Assembly: GCF_017498565.1 (NCBI RefSeq) | Contig: NZ_CP071794.1 | Coordinates: forward strand, 930,001-994,000 | From: Parasphingorhabdus cellanae | GTDB lineage: Bacteria; Pseudomonadota; Alphaproteobacteria; Sphingomonadales; Sphingomonadaceae | Reading direction: 5' to 3' | DNA length: 64,000 nucleotides | Shown here: positions 27,412-35,894 of the stretch, one piece after another | Numbering within the stretch: the stretch's first letter is position 1 | Layout of the letters: the number at the start of each line of letters is the position of its first letter | Notes under the pieces: generated by a model | The model's database searches: none | What the model saw: only the letters and a program-made list of their open reading frames with translations | Told to the model about the DNA's origin: nothing | Position numbers and translations under genes: made by a program

Positions 27412-27577
27412 TCAGAACCGGGCGCGCACACAGATGCAAAAGGAACGGTCAGGCTTTTCAAAACTGAACACGTCCTCGTAACCCTCATCTGCCACATTTT
27501 CTAGGCGGCCGAACAGATCAACCCGTTCGCTCAGCTTCACATCCGCATTCAAGTTTACGAGTAGATAATCGCGAAGC
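27412..27577 (-). pseudogene. C-terminal remnant of a BtuB-like TonB receptor
   Basis: About 55 codons read RLRDYLLVNLNADVKLSERV and continue through LFGRLENVADEGYEDVFSF to the stop after CVRARF. This is the last strands of a BtuB-type barrel, ending in the required aromatic residue. The rest of the gene is gone; at about 27577 the sequence switches to a DNA methylase fragment. The cobalamin operon thus once had its outer-membrane receptor here, convergent with it. Confidence 0.75.
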
Positions 27578-28696
27578 CTTATCCTGGCGGACAACAAGCT
27601 CGCTTTAAACGCTGGCTGGGACAAAGATTTGTTGGCAAGCGAACTGCAAGGCCCGATTGATCTGGTGTTGGATGACGCCGATGATTCTGATCCGGCTAAA
27701 ACGGATAGTGCAGAGGATGTGATACCTCCCCGGCTCCCAAATGCCGCGGCAATCAGCGGCGATATCTGGCAACTGGGACGGCACGGTCTCATTTGCGGTG
27801 ATGCTCAGAACAGTGTCGTCTTCGCTCAGTTGCTCGGTACAGAGCAAGCTGATCTTCTGTTCACCGACCCTCCCTATAATGTGAAAATTGATGGGCATGT
27901 CTGCGGCCTCGGCAATGTCCGGCACCGCGACTTTGCTTTTGCTAGCGGAGAGATGAGCCAGACGGATTTTACGACGTTTCTATCCACGACATTAGGTCAT
28001 GCATCCGGTCATATGCGCGATGGCTCGATTGCTTATGTCTGCATGGACTGGCGTCATATGGGTGAACTGCTGGCAGCGGGCAATACTGTCTTCACTGAGC
28101 TTAAAAACTTGATCGTGTGGAACAAGACCAATGGCGGGATGGGTACCTTTTACCGATCCAAGCACGAACTGGTCTTTGTGTTCAAGAAAGGTATCGCTCC
28201 TCATACCAACAGCTTTGGTCTGGGAGAAAGCGGGCGTTATCGCACCAATGTCTGGGACTATGCCGGGATCAGCAGCATAAGTGCGAGCCGGGATGAAGAG
28301 CTGGCCATGCATCCCACCGTCAAGCCGGTCGCATTGGTTGCGGATGCCATTCGTGATTGTTCCCGGCGAGGCGAGATCATTCTCGACTGTTTCGGCGGAT
28401 CGGGTTTTACGCTGATTGCCGCACACAAGACAGGCAGATGCGCCCGGCTGATTGAATATGATCCGCTCTATTGCGACACCATTGTTACGCGCTGGCAAGA
28501 CTGTTTGCCGTTCGCGCCGGGCAACATTGGGCTATGCGCTAGAAATGGACGGGGTGGCCAGTGGATGCTTGATGTAAGCGGAAGCGTAAGAAAGCTGGTG
28601 GAACCGCTTAGATTATTGGTTCATTCTGGCTTTCTTATTACTTCCCTTTCTGGTTCAATGGCTCTGAAATCTTGCCAAGCCCTCGTGCATGAATAA
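27578..28696 (+). pseudogene. ParB-like/DNA methylase, truncated at both ends
   Basis: The frame starts abruptly with LILADNKLALNAGWDKDL, which is internal sequence of ParB-nuclease-DNA-methylase proteins, and continues with the N4/N6 methylase motif TDPPYNV, MDWRHMGELL, WDYAG, HPTVKPVALVADAI and the SAM-binding DCFGGSGFTLIAA. The ParB domain is missing. After RWQDCLPF the normal C-terminus is lost, and a +1 frame carries GYALEMDGVA, pointing to a frameshift near 28510. Not likely to be functional. It begins at the btuB remnant junction. Confidence 0.8.
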
Positions 28697-29101
28697 ACGA
28701 GCTAAGAGACGAATTGCAGATCAATTGTGAGTGCGGCGCGAGTAATTTGGGACGTCAGACGTTTTTCAAATCCTCCTACTGCTTCCCATTTTTTCGACGC
28801 CTCCATACTAATCGCCATCTGAATTACTAAAAAAGTTAGCGAATTCACCTTTAGCGCCGCTAACACTAATGTCCGCTTCTCTAATTGGTGATTGTCAAGT
28901 TCCCTATTTGGTTTGATTGTCGCCATCTGGGTCACGCTTCTCTCCGCAGTCTATGTTGCTAGCTGCATGCATGTATAAGATTGGTCAGGGAGTGCCTTGC
29001 TTTCAGGCGCGCTGTTTATGGCGCATCAGACACTTGCGGCATCATCCCCATACCTACGTCCAGATGAGGACGGGTCTTCCTTTGGTTTGATCAGGTGGCG
29101 A
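28697..29101. other. Intergenic region between methylase remnant and IS110
   Basis: Holds one weak frame (28702-28935, minus) and flanking sequence of the IS110 copy. I see no further gene, terminator or repeat. Confidence 0.4.
28702..28935 (-). CDS. Hypothetical small protein, doubtful
   Basis: A 77-residue frame beginning MTQMATIKPNRELDNHQLEK. No family recognised, no signal peptide, no clear ribosome site. It may be a real small gene or chance in a decayed region. Confidence 0.2.
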   Translation of the reverse strand: MTQMATIKPNRELDNHQLEKRTLVLAALKVNSLTFLVIQMAISMEASKKWEAVGGFEKRLTSQITRAALTIDLQFVS

Positions 29102-30135
29102 TCATGCAGTTACCTCCTGATCATTCCATTGGAACTGGGTGCCATCGACCCACATGCGGTGGAGGATGACGGCAAGTTTGCGGGCAACAGCAACAGTGGC
29201 GCGGCGCCGGCCCTTCGTTCGAACCAGATGCAAGCCCCATGCTTTGAGCGGAGACATTTTGCGTGTTCGGGTGAGCAGCGAGTTTGCGGCAGAGTAAAGT
29301 GCTGAGCGTACATCGGATCACCGGCTTTGGATATGCGCCCCTGGTTGTCGCTTTCTCCGGACTGGAACCGTCTAGGTGTCAGTCCAAAGTGCGCGCCAAC
29401 AAGCCTTGATGACGTGAAGCGTGCCGGATCATCAATGGCAGCCTTGAAGTGCAGCGCTGTGACAGCTCCGACGCCGGGTGCTGTCATCAACAGCATGCAG
29501 ACCGGATCATTCCCCGCCACTAGCTTCACACGCCGGTCCAGCTCTTGATAGCTGGCCAGAAGCACCTGCTGAGCATCCAGCATCGGTAGAAGTGCATATA
29601 GCAAAGCCTCATCTGCTTCGATGATCGGTCTCACTGTCTGAGCAAAGCGGTGATGGGCGAGCGATGATGGCAACCGGATACCAAACACCTTGAGCAGCCC
29701 GCGTATCTCATTCTCCAGATCAATACAGCGGCGCAGCAACGCCTTCCGGCTCGTTAGCAAGGTTCGAACGTAGTGGCTCTCTTGGCTCTTCATATGCACC
29801 GGGCGATACCAACCGGAGCGGACCACTTGCGCGATACCACGCGCATCGTTCCTGTCCGTCTTGTTGCGCATCGCCGACAAAGCCGCGCCGACATGCCGGG
29901 CCTCCATGCAAATGACCCTATAGCCTGCTGCGTGCAATCCGTGGAACAATGTCTGGCTCATTGTGCCAGCCTCAAAGCCGACCCTCTCTATCGATTGATC
30001 CAGACCACGCAAGCATTCGACAATCTCACCCACCTCACAGGCCAGAGCCCGTTCCAGAACAATCTCGCCATCTCCAGTCACCACGCAAAGCGCAACCGAG
30101 CGCAGCGCCACATCCAGTCCTACATAATATCCCAT
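29102..30135 (-). pseudogene. IS110-family transposase with a one-base frameshift
   Basis: N-terminal DEDD transposase domain (MGYYVGLDVALRSVALCVV, Asp8) and transposase_20 segment with MTAPGVGAVTALHFKAAIDD and HFGLTPRRFQSGESDNQGRI are normal. After KAGDPMY the frame becomes nonsense to 29110. In the next frame the expected C-terminus VRSALYSAANSLLTRTRK and further AVARKLAVILHRMW runs to TGA at 29102-29104. A single missing base near 29310-29313 explains this. Decay or sequencing error; the upstream reading frame is intact. Confidence 0.9.
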
Positions 30136-30244
30136 CTTCTTATCCCTTCAGTTGCAGATCAATCACTGCAATCTAACGGGAACTCGACTCGTAATCAGTT
30201 CCGCCAATTACGAATACTTTCAGGATGTAGCGGCCACAAGCTTG

Positions 30245-30565
30245 TCAACTTGAAATCTTTCTGGCCGTTCTGTTTTTGATATGCGCCATGATCAGCAGAA
30301 GCGCACCGGCCATTGTCATGAGTTGCTCCGATAGCTGTGATTCAACAGTCAATGCCAAATCCAGCAAACCAAACGCCAGGGGCGCGAATATCCAAATTGA
30401 TCGATTATATTTACCGCCAGCAACCAAAACAGGTCCGACGATCAAGACCACGGGGACTAACAATGTAACATGAAACCACTCAGAATCATCTAGTCATTCC
30501 GGCGACGGTTCCAAAATAATGAGCGGAAGCTCCGCCAGAAAGGGTGGTAGAACAAGGCAACGCAT
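30245..30565 (-). pseudogene. Decayed second MerC-domain gene
   Basis: Reading from ATG at 30565, the frame gives MRCLVLPPFLAELPLIIL, then an in-frame TGA at 30494-30496, then SEWFHVTLLVPVVLIVGPVL and a MerC-like tail ending LLLIMAHIKNRTARK. The tail aligns by eye with the intact MerC at 22282-22677 (LALAHIINWKRR). It lies divergent from the S46 peptidase gene, and a decayed Zur-like site is 18 bases upstream. Confidence 0.65.
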
Positions 30566-30582
30566 CAAACATAGGATCGATA

Positions 30583-30596
30583 ATGATATATCCAAT
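30583..30596 (-). promoter_or_regulatory. Degenerate Zur-like site before the merC pseudogene
   Basis: ATGATATATCCAAT shares ten bases (ATGATATATC) with the strong site at 37650 but has lost the CAT half. Its position before a decayed merC matches the arrangement at the intact merC. Confidence 0.35.
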
Positions 30597-30680
30597 CGAT
30601 CAGATGAGTCCGGGATGTGGAACTTAAATATTTTCAATGTCGGCTTGACTCATAAGGATAGTTCAGAGAACTACTTCTCC

Positions 30681-30705
30681 ATCTATGAGATGTTATATCA
30701 TAGAT
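30681..30705. promoter_or_regulatory. Zur-like operator upstream of S46 peptidase
   Basis: The minus strand reads TATGATATAACATCTC (30687-30702), and the whole 25 bp is framed by a perfect inverted repeat ATCTATGA / TCATAGAT. It ends 41 bases before the ATG of the peptidase gene. Confidence 0.65.
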
Positions 30706-30745
30706 GTTCTCAAGTCCCGTTTGGACAAAATTTCAGGATCATCCA

Positions 30746-32914
30746 ATGAAAAACACAAAGCTCTGGTCTCTCAATCTGCTCATCGCGGTATCGCTGGCTG
30801 GACCCGTTTCAGCGAAAGAGGGTATGTACACGCCGGACCAGCTGCAGGAAATCAAGGAAGAGCTGAAACAAACCGGGCTTGAGATTGCGCCGGAAACGCT
30901 TGCCGATCTGACCGGTTTTCCGATGGGCGCAGTTGTCTCTCTGGGCGGTTGTTCTGCCAGCTTTGTTTCCCCTGAAGGCCTGGTTGTTACCAACCATCAC
31001 TGCGCACGCGGGTCGGTCCAATATAATTCAACAGCCGAAAAAAATTACCTACAAGATGGTTTTCTAGCGACTGCCAAAGATGACGAATTACCCGCAGCAC
31101 CCGGTTCTCGCATTTATGTGACTACAGGTGTAGTCGATGTGACCGAACGGATACGAGAGGGCACCGCGGATCTTGTACCTCTTGATCGCTACTCTATTGT
31201 GGAACAGCACAGCAAAGATATTATTGCTGAATGCGAAAAAGAGGCGGGTCTTCGCTGCCAAGTGGCCAGTTTCTATGGCGGCGCACAATATAAGTTAGTG
31301 AAACGTCTGGAAGTGCGCGACGTGCGGCTGGTCTATGCGCCGGCCGATGCTGTTGGCAAATATGGCGGTGATATCGATAACTGGCAATGGCCGCGCCATA
31401 CCGGTGACTTTGCGTTTTACCGGGCCTATGTCGCGCCCGACGGATCGGCGGCAGATTTCGATGAAGCCAATATCCCATATCGTCCCAAACATCATCTAAA
31501 GGTTAGCGCATCTGGCCTCAAAGATGGCGATTTTGTAATGGCGGCGGGTTATCCCGGTACAACCAGCCGCTATACGTTACTCGCCGAAGTGGAAAATACC
31601 TTCAACTGGACCTATCCAACCTTCGAACTGCTGCTGAACGACTGGATCAATACGATTGAGGAAGCGGCACCCGTGGGTTCGGAGGCCAGGGTGAAGTATG
31701 AATCTCGTCTTGCCGGATTGAACAATTTCAAGAAGAATTTGCGCGGGCAAATTGAAGGCGCAAGACGCGTTGGACTCGTTGATCGCCGCCGTACGAGAGA
31801 GGCCTCCCTAACCAAGTGGATCGCAGCCGATAGTACGCGGGCTGGTTATGGCGCGGCAATAGAAAAGCTCGCAACCTTATCGGAAGAGCAGGCAAAAGCT
31901 GGCAGAACCAATTTCTGGTATCGCAATGTGTCTCGCCCACAACTGTTTTCCGCAGCCCGGCGGCTCTATCGATTGACGCAAGAGCGCCAAAAGCCTGATG
32001 CTGAAAGAGAACCCGGCTATCAGGAGCGCGACATGACGTTTTTCCGCGAAGGCCTTCAGGCGCTGGACCGGCGCTTTGATCCGACAGTTGATAAGGCAGA
32101 ATGGCTCTTGTTCCTGAGCGGTTATCTCAAGCAACCAGCAGAAGAACGGGTGCCAGCATTTGATCAGGCATTGAAGCTTGATGCCAATACAAGCGAAGCG
32201 GATCTGCCCGGCATAATAGAGCGGTTCTATGCAGATACAAAGCTGGGTGATGGCGACACGCGCCTTGCCCTGATGGAAGCTACAACCGAAGAGCTGGAAG
32301 CAAGCAGCGATCCTTTCATGCAATTGGCGGTGGCAACATATGAATATGACCGCGCGTTGGAAAAGCAGAGTGAAGAGCGCAGCGGTCGCTCATTGGCGCT
32401 GCGCCCGGACTATATGGAGGCCATTACCAAGTGGCAGCGTGAGCGCGGTCAGCTTACCTATCCCGACGCTAACAGCACATTGCGTGTGACATTTGGCACT
32501 GTGCTAGGCGGCAGCCCGCGCGATGGCATGATGTATTTGCCATTCACGACATTGGAGGGGATTACAGACAAAGATACTGGCGAGGATCCCTTCAACGCTC
32601 CTGCCAAGATGCTGGAGCGGATCGAGGCTAAGGATTACGGCCGCTATGCGCTGGATAGTTTGAATTCAGTGCCCGTGAATTTCCTGTCCGATCTCGATTC
32701 AACCGGTGGCAATAGCGGATCAGCAACGCTCAATGCGCGGGCGGAGCTGGTTGGCCTGTTATTTGATGGTACCTTTGAAAGTGTCAATTCCGACTGGGAC
32801 TTTGATCCGCGCACTACCCGTACAATCCATGTCGACACGCGTTATATGTTGTGGGTCATGGACAAGGTTGATGGCGCGCAGGCGTTGATCGCGGAAATGG
32901 ACATCGTTGAATAA
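30746..32914 (+). CDS. S46 family dipeptidyl-peptidase (DPP7-like)
   Basis: A 722-residue secreted peptidase: signal peptide MKNTKLWSLNLLIAVSLAGP ending VSA, catalytic His in VVTNHHC (residues 84-85), Asp in GGDIDNWQWPRHTGDF and Ser in STGGNSGSATL. The residue after LVGLLFD is Gly, the position where Gly marks DPP7-type (hydrophobic P1) and Arg DPP11-type (acidic P1) enzymes. Start at 30746 has AGGA upstream and opens the signal peptide. It leads an operon with an M1-like peptidase and DUF6702, behind a Zur-like site. Role: periplasmic dipeptide release. Confidence 0.93.
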   Translation: MKNTKLWSLNLLIAVSLAGPVSAKEGMYTPDQLQEIKEELKQTGLEIAPETLADLTGFPMGAVVSLGGCSASFVSPEGLVVTNHHCARGSVQYNSTAEKNYLQDGFLATAKDDELPAAPGSRIYVTTGVVDVTERIREGTADLVPLDRYSIVEQHSKDIIAECEKEAGLRCQVASFYGGAQYKLVKRLEVRDVRLVYAPADAVGKYGGDIDNWQWPRHTGDFAFYRAYVAPDGSAADFDEANIPYRPKHHLKVSASGLKDGDFVMAAGYPGTTSRYTLLAEVENTFNWTYPTFELLLNDWINTIEEAAPVGSEARVKYESRLAGLNNFKKNLRGQIEGARRVGLVDRRRTREASLTKWIAADSTRAGYGAAIEKLATLSEEQAKAGRTNFWYRNVSRPQLFSAARRLYRLTQERQKPDAEREPGYQERDMTFFREGLQALDRRFDPTVDKAEWLLFLSGYLKQPAEERVPAFDQALKLDANTSEADLPGIIERFYADTKLGDGDTRLALMEATTEELEASSDPFMQLAVATYEYDRALEKQSEERSGRSLALRPDYMEAITKWQRERGQLTYPDANSTLRVTFGTVLGGSPRDGMMYLPFTTLEGITDKDTGEDPFNAPAKMLERIEAKDYGRYALDSLNSVPVNFLSDLDSTGGNSGSATLNARAELVGLLFDGTFESVNSDWDFDPRTTRTIHVDTRYMLWVMDKVDGAQALIAEMDIVE

Positions 32915-32956
32915 TAAGCACACCGCGCTGCTCTCTATAGTCTGAAGGAAATATCA

Positions 32957-35398
32957 TTGAGAATCTTGGTTTTTATCGCAGCATTTCTGCTTGCTTCACC
33001 CGCTTTGGCGCAAGGCATACAGCAAACCAAAGGTGATTTTCAGGACAAGTTTCGTCAACTCGACGAAGTCTTGCCCGATCCCAATGTCTATCGCAATGCG
33101 TCTGGCGCGCCGGGTCATCAATATTGGCAACAGCGGGCGGACTACCGGATTACAGCTGAGCTGGATGAGAAAAAGCGGCGGCTAACCGCGCAAGCGACAA
33201 TAAACTACACCAATAACTCGCCAGACGTACTGCCTTGGATCTGGATGCAGCTTGATCAGAATATCTTCCGCAAGGACTCCGTTGCCGAACTGACAAACAC
33301 CTTCGGCGGCCCCGGTCGTCGTGGCCCGGTTGTTAAGCCAGCCGATGGTGATGAACCAGCCAAGCTGTCTCTCGGTGAACTGCGCCGTCAGCAAGCAATG
33401 GCCGACAATGACTATGGCTATGACATTCGCAGCATCACCTTGCCAGATGGATCCAAGCTTTCTCATACTATCGTCGGCACCATGATGCGCATTGACCTGC
33501 CAATGCCACTTAAGCCGAACGAGAGCGTTGAATTCCAGATCGATTGGGCGTTTAACATTGTAGAGGAAAATGCGGTTCGCGCGCGTTCGGGATATGAGCA
33601 TTTTCCCAATGACCCGCGCTCGGGCGGGAACGACATTTTTCTTTTTGCACAATGGTTTCCCCGTCTGGTTGCCTATTCAGATTATGAAGGCTGGCACAAT
33701 AAGGAGTTTCTGGGACGCGGCGAATATACGCTGGAATTTGGTGATTATGATGTCACTATGGCGGTACCGAACGATCATATCGTGTCCTCTACCGGCATAT
33801 TAGCAAACCCGATTGATGTTTTGACAGCAACCCAGCGCCAACGCCTTGAGACTGCCAAAAACGCCGATAAACCGGTATTCATCGTCACACCACAAGAAGC
33901 AGCAGCCAATGAGCGCACAGGGCCAAGCGGCACCAAGATCTGGCGCTATACCGCGAAAAATGTGCGAGACTTTGCCTGGGCAAGCAGCCGCAAATTCATG
34001 TGGGATGCGCAGGGGCACAAGCAGCCTGGGGCTGAACATGATACAGTCATGGCCATGTCTTTCTGGCCCAAAGAAGGCGGTGAGCTGTGGCGTAAATATT
34101 CCACTGCGTCCGTCGTTCACACCATGAAGGTCTATTCCCGGTTCAGCTTTGACTATCCCTATCCGACCGCGCAATCGGTCAACGGGCCGGTGGGCGGCAT
34201 GGAATATCCGATGATCACCTTTAACGGGCCCCGGACGACGCTTAACAAGGATGGAAGCCGTACCTATTCGCTGTCAGAGAAGGTTTTCCTAGTCGGCGTC
34301 ATCATTCATGAAATTGGCCATATCTATTTCCCGATGGTGGTCAATTCCGATGAGCGGCAATGGACCTGGATGGATGAGGGAATCAATTCTTTCCTCGATA
34401 GTGTTGCGGGCTATGAGTGGGATCCGGATATGCCCTGGACACGCAGCCTTCCTCGCGACCTGATCCCTTATATGACCTCTTCTCAACAGGTTCCCATTAT
34501 GACTCATTCAGACAGCGTGCTGAATCTGGGGCCAAATGCCTATGGCAAGCCATCGGCTGCTTTTCATATCTTGCGCGACACTGTTATCGGGCGCGAACGC
34601 TTTGATTTCGCGTTGAAAGAATATTCCCAACGCTGGAAACATAAACGGCCCACACCGGCTGACTTTTTCCGCACGATGGAAGAAGCCTCCGGTACCGATC
34701 TGGACTGGTTCTGGCGCGGTTGGTTCTATACCACCGACCATGTTGATATTTCTCTGGATACCATCCACAAATTGCGGATCGATACGGAAAATCCAAACAT
34801 TGATCTGCCGCGCCGCCGCGGTGAACTTGCTGATGATCCTGAAAAAGTCGGCAACCGTTTGAACCGCGAAGAGCGCGTGCCGATCTGGGTTTTGGAAAAT
34901 CCCGGCGTGACTGATTTTTATGACGAAAATGATGAATTCACTGTCACGCCAAAGGATCGCAAGTCCTATAAGGAGTTTCTGGAATCCATGGACGAACCAT
35001 GGATGCGCCCCACCTTTGACCGGGCTGTGAAAGAGGATGCCAATTATTATGTGCTGAGCTTTTCCAACAAAGGCGGATTGGTCATGCCGATCATTCTGGA
35101 TTTGACATTTGCTGATGGCAAGACCGAACGGATGATGATCCCAGCTGAGATCTGGCGGCGTAATGCCAGAGAAGTCAAAAAAATGCTGGTATTTCCGAAA
35201 GGCAAAACGCTTGCCAAGGTTGTCGTTGATCCTGATTGGGAAACCGCGGACGCTGACGTTGAAAATAATCACTATCCGCGCAGGATGATCGAAAGCCGGA
35301 TTGAAGCGTTTAAGTCACCGGACAGAAAAGAGCGTGTTCAACGCGATCTGATGGGTGAAGCGCGCGGCACCGAAAAGAATAAGACAGGACGAAAATGA
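32957..35398 (+). CDS. M1-like (gluzincin) secreted metallopeptidase
   Basis: An 813-residue protein from a TTG start with AAGGAAA upstream; signal peptide MRILVFIAAFLLASPALAQ. The zinc site is HEIGH at 451-455 with the third ligand Glu474 in WMDEGINSF, spacing HExxH-x18-E as in M1 aminopeptidases. The N-terminal half is beta-rich, as usual. It follows the S46 gene by 42 bases and overlaps DUF6702 by ATGA. Together the two peptidases would degrade peptides in the periplasm or on the surface. Confidence 0.92.
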   Translation: MRILVFIAAFLLASPALAQGIQQTKGDFQDKFRQLDEVLPDPNVYRNASGAPGHQYWQQRADYRITAELDEKKRRLTAQATINYTNNSPDVLPWIWMQLDQNIFRKDSVAELTNTFGGPGRRGPVVKPADGDEPAKLSLGELRRQQAMADNDYGYDIRSITLPDGSKLSHTIVGTMMRIDLPMPLKPNESVEFQIDWAFNIVEENAVRARSGYEHFPNDPRSGGNDIFLFAQWFPRLVAYSDYEGWHNKEFLGRGEYTLEFGDYDVTMAVPNDHIVSSTGILANPIDVLTATQRQRLETAKNADKPVFIVTPQEAAANERTGPSGTKIWRYTAKNVRDFAWASSRKFMWDAQGHKQPGAEHDTVMAMSFWPKEGGELWRKYSTASVVHTMKVYSRFSFDYPYPTAQSVNGPVGGMEYPMITFNGPRTTLNKDGSRTYSLSEKVFLVGVIIHEIGHIYFPMVVNSDERQWTWMDEGINSFLDSVAGYEWDPDMPWTRSLPRDLIPYMTSSQQVPIMTHSDSVLNLGPNAYGKPSAAFHILRDTVIGRERFDFALKEYSQRWKHKRPTPADFFRTMEEASGTDLDWFWRGWFYTTDHVDISLDTIHKLRIDTENPNIDLPRRRGELADDPEKVGNRLNREERVPIWVLENPGVTDFYDENDEFTVTPKDRKSYKEFLESMDEPWMRPTFDRAVKEDANYYVLSFSNKGGLVMPIILDLTFADGKTERMMIPAEIWRRNAREVKKMLVFPKGKTLAKVVVDPDWETADADVENNHYPRRMIESRIEAFKSPDRKERVQRDLMGEARGTEKNKTGRK

Positions 35399-35892
35399 GA
35401 CTGCCCTCTCTGTTGATGGTCTTGCTGATGGCGCTGTCGCTGGCTGTTCCCGCAGCAGCGCATCAGCAAAAGATCACCATTTCCACTGTCTCACATAATC
35501 CTCGGACAGAAATGCTTGAGGTGGTTCATCGCATCACCTTGCATGATGCGGAGCACGCGTTGAAGTCATTGGGCGTTAGGGCGCCGGATATTGTCGCCGA
35601 TATGGATAACAGGCGGGCCTTTGCAAAATATGTTGCCGAACGTTTTACAATCAGTGTGGAAGATGAACCGGTGGACCTGATGCTGCTTGGTAGCGAGATC
35701 GACGCAGGAAGCTTGTTCATTTATCAGGAAATGCCCTCTCCGGCGCGGGGAAGCGAATTGCAAATATCCTCGCAGATATTGACCGATATTTCGTCGCGTC
35801 AGGAAAATCGCGTCAATCTTGGCGTGGGAACCAAGGTCAAAACGCTTATCTTTCGTGCTGGTGACGGATTTCAGGCCGCTGTCTTGCCATAG
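35395..35892 (+). CDS. DUF6702 family exported protein
   Basis: A 165-residue protein with a signal peptide (MRLPSLLMVLLMALSLAVPA, cut after AAA), then HQQKITISTVSHNPRTEMLE and EVVHRITLHDAEHAL, the DUF6702 pattern. Its ATG overlaps the stop of the M1-like peptidase gene. The family is commonly linked to this type of peptidase gene; function unknown, possibly an accessory or partner protein. Confidence 0.85.
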   Translation: MRLPSLLMVLLMALSLAVPAAAHQQKITISTVSHNPRTEMLEVVHRITLHDAEHALKSLGVRAPDIVADMDNRRAFAKYVAERFTISVEDEPVDLMLLGSEIDAGSLFIYQEMPSPARGSELQISSQILTDISSRQENRVNLGVGTKVKTLIFRAGDGFQAAVLP

Positions 35893-35894
35893 GC

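Noticed and set aside
32957..35398. Long antisense frames opposite the M1-like gene (33182-33652, 34508-35272)
   Set aside because: No ribosome sites or recognisable domains; they mirror codon bias of the sense gene.
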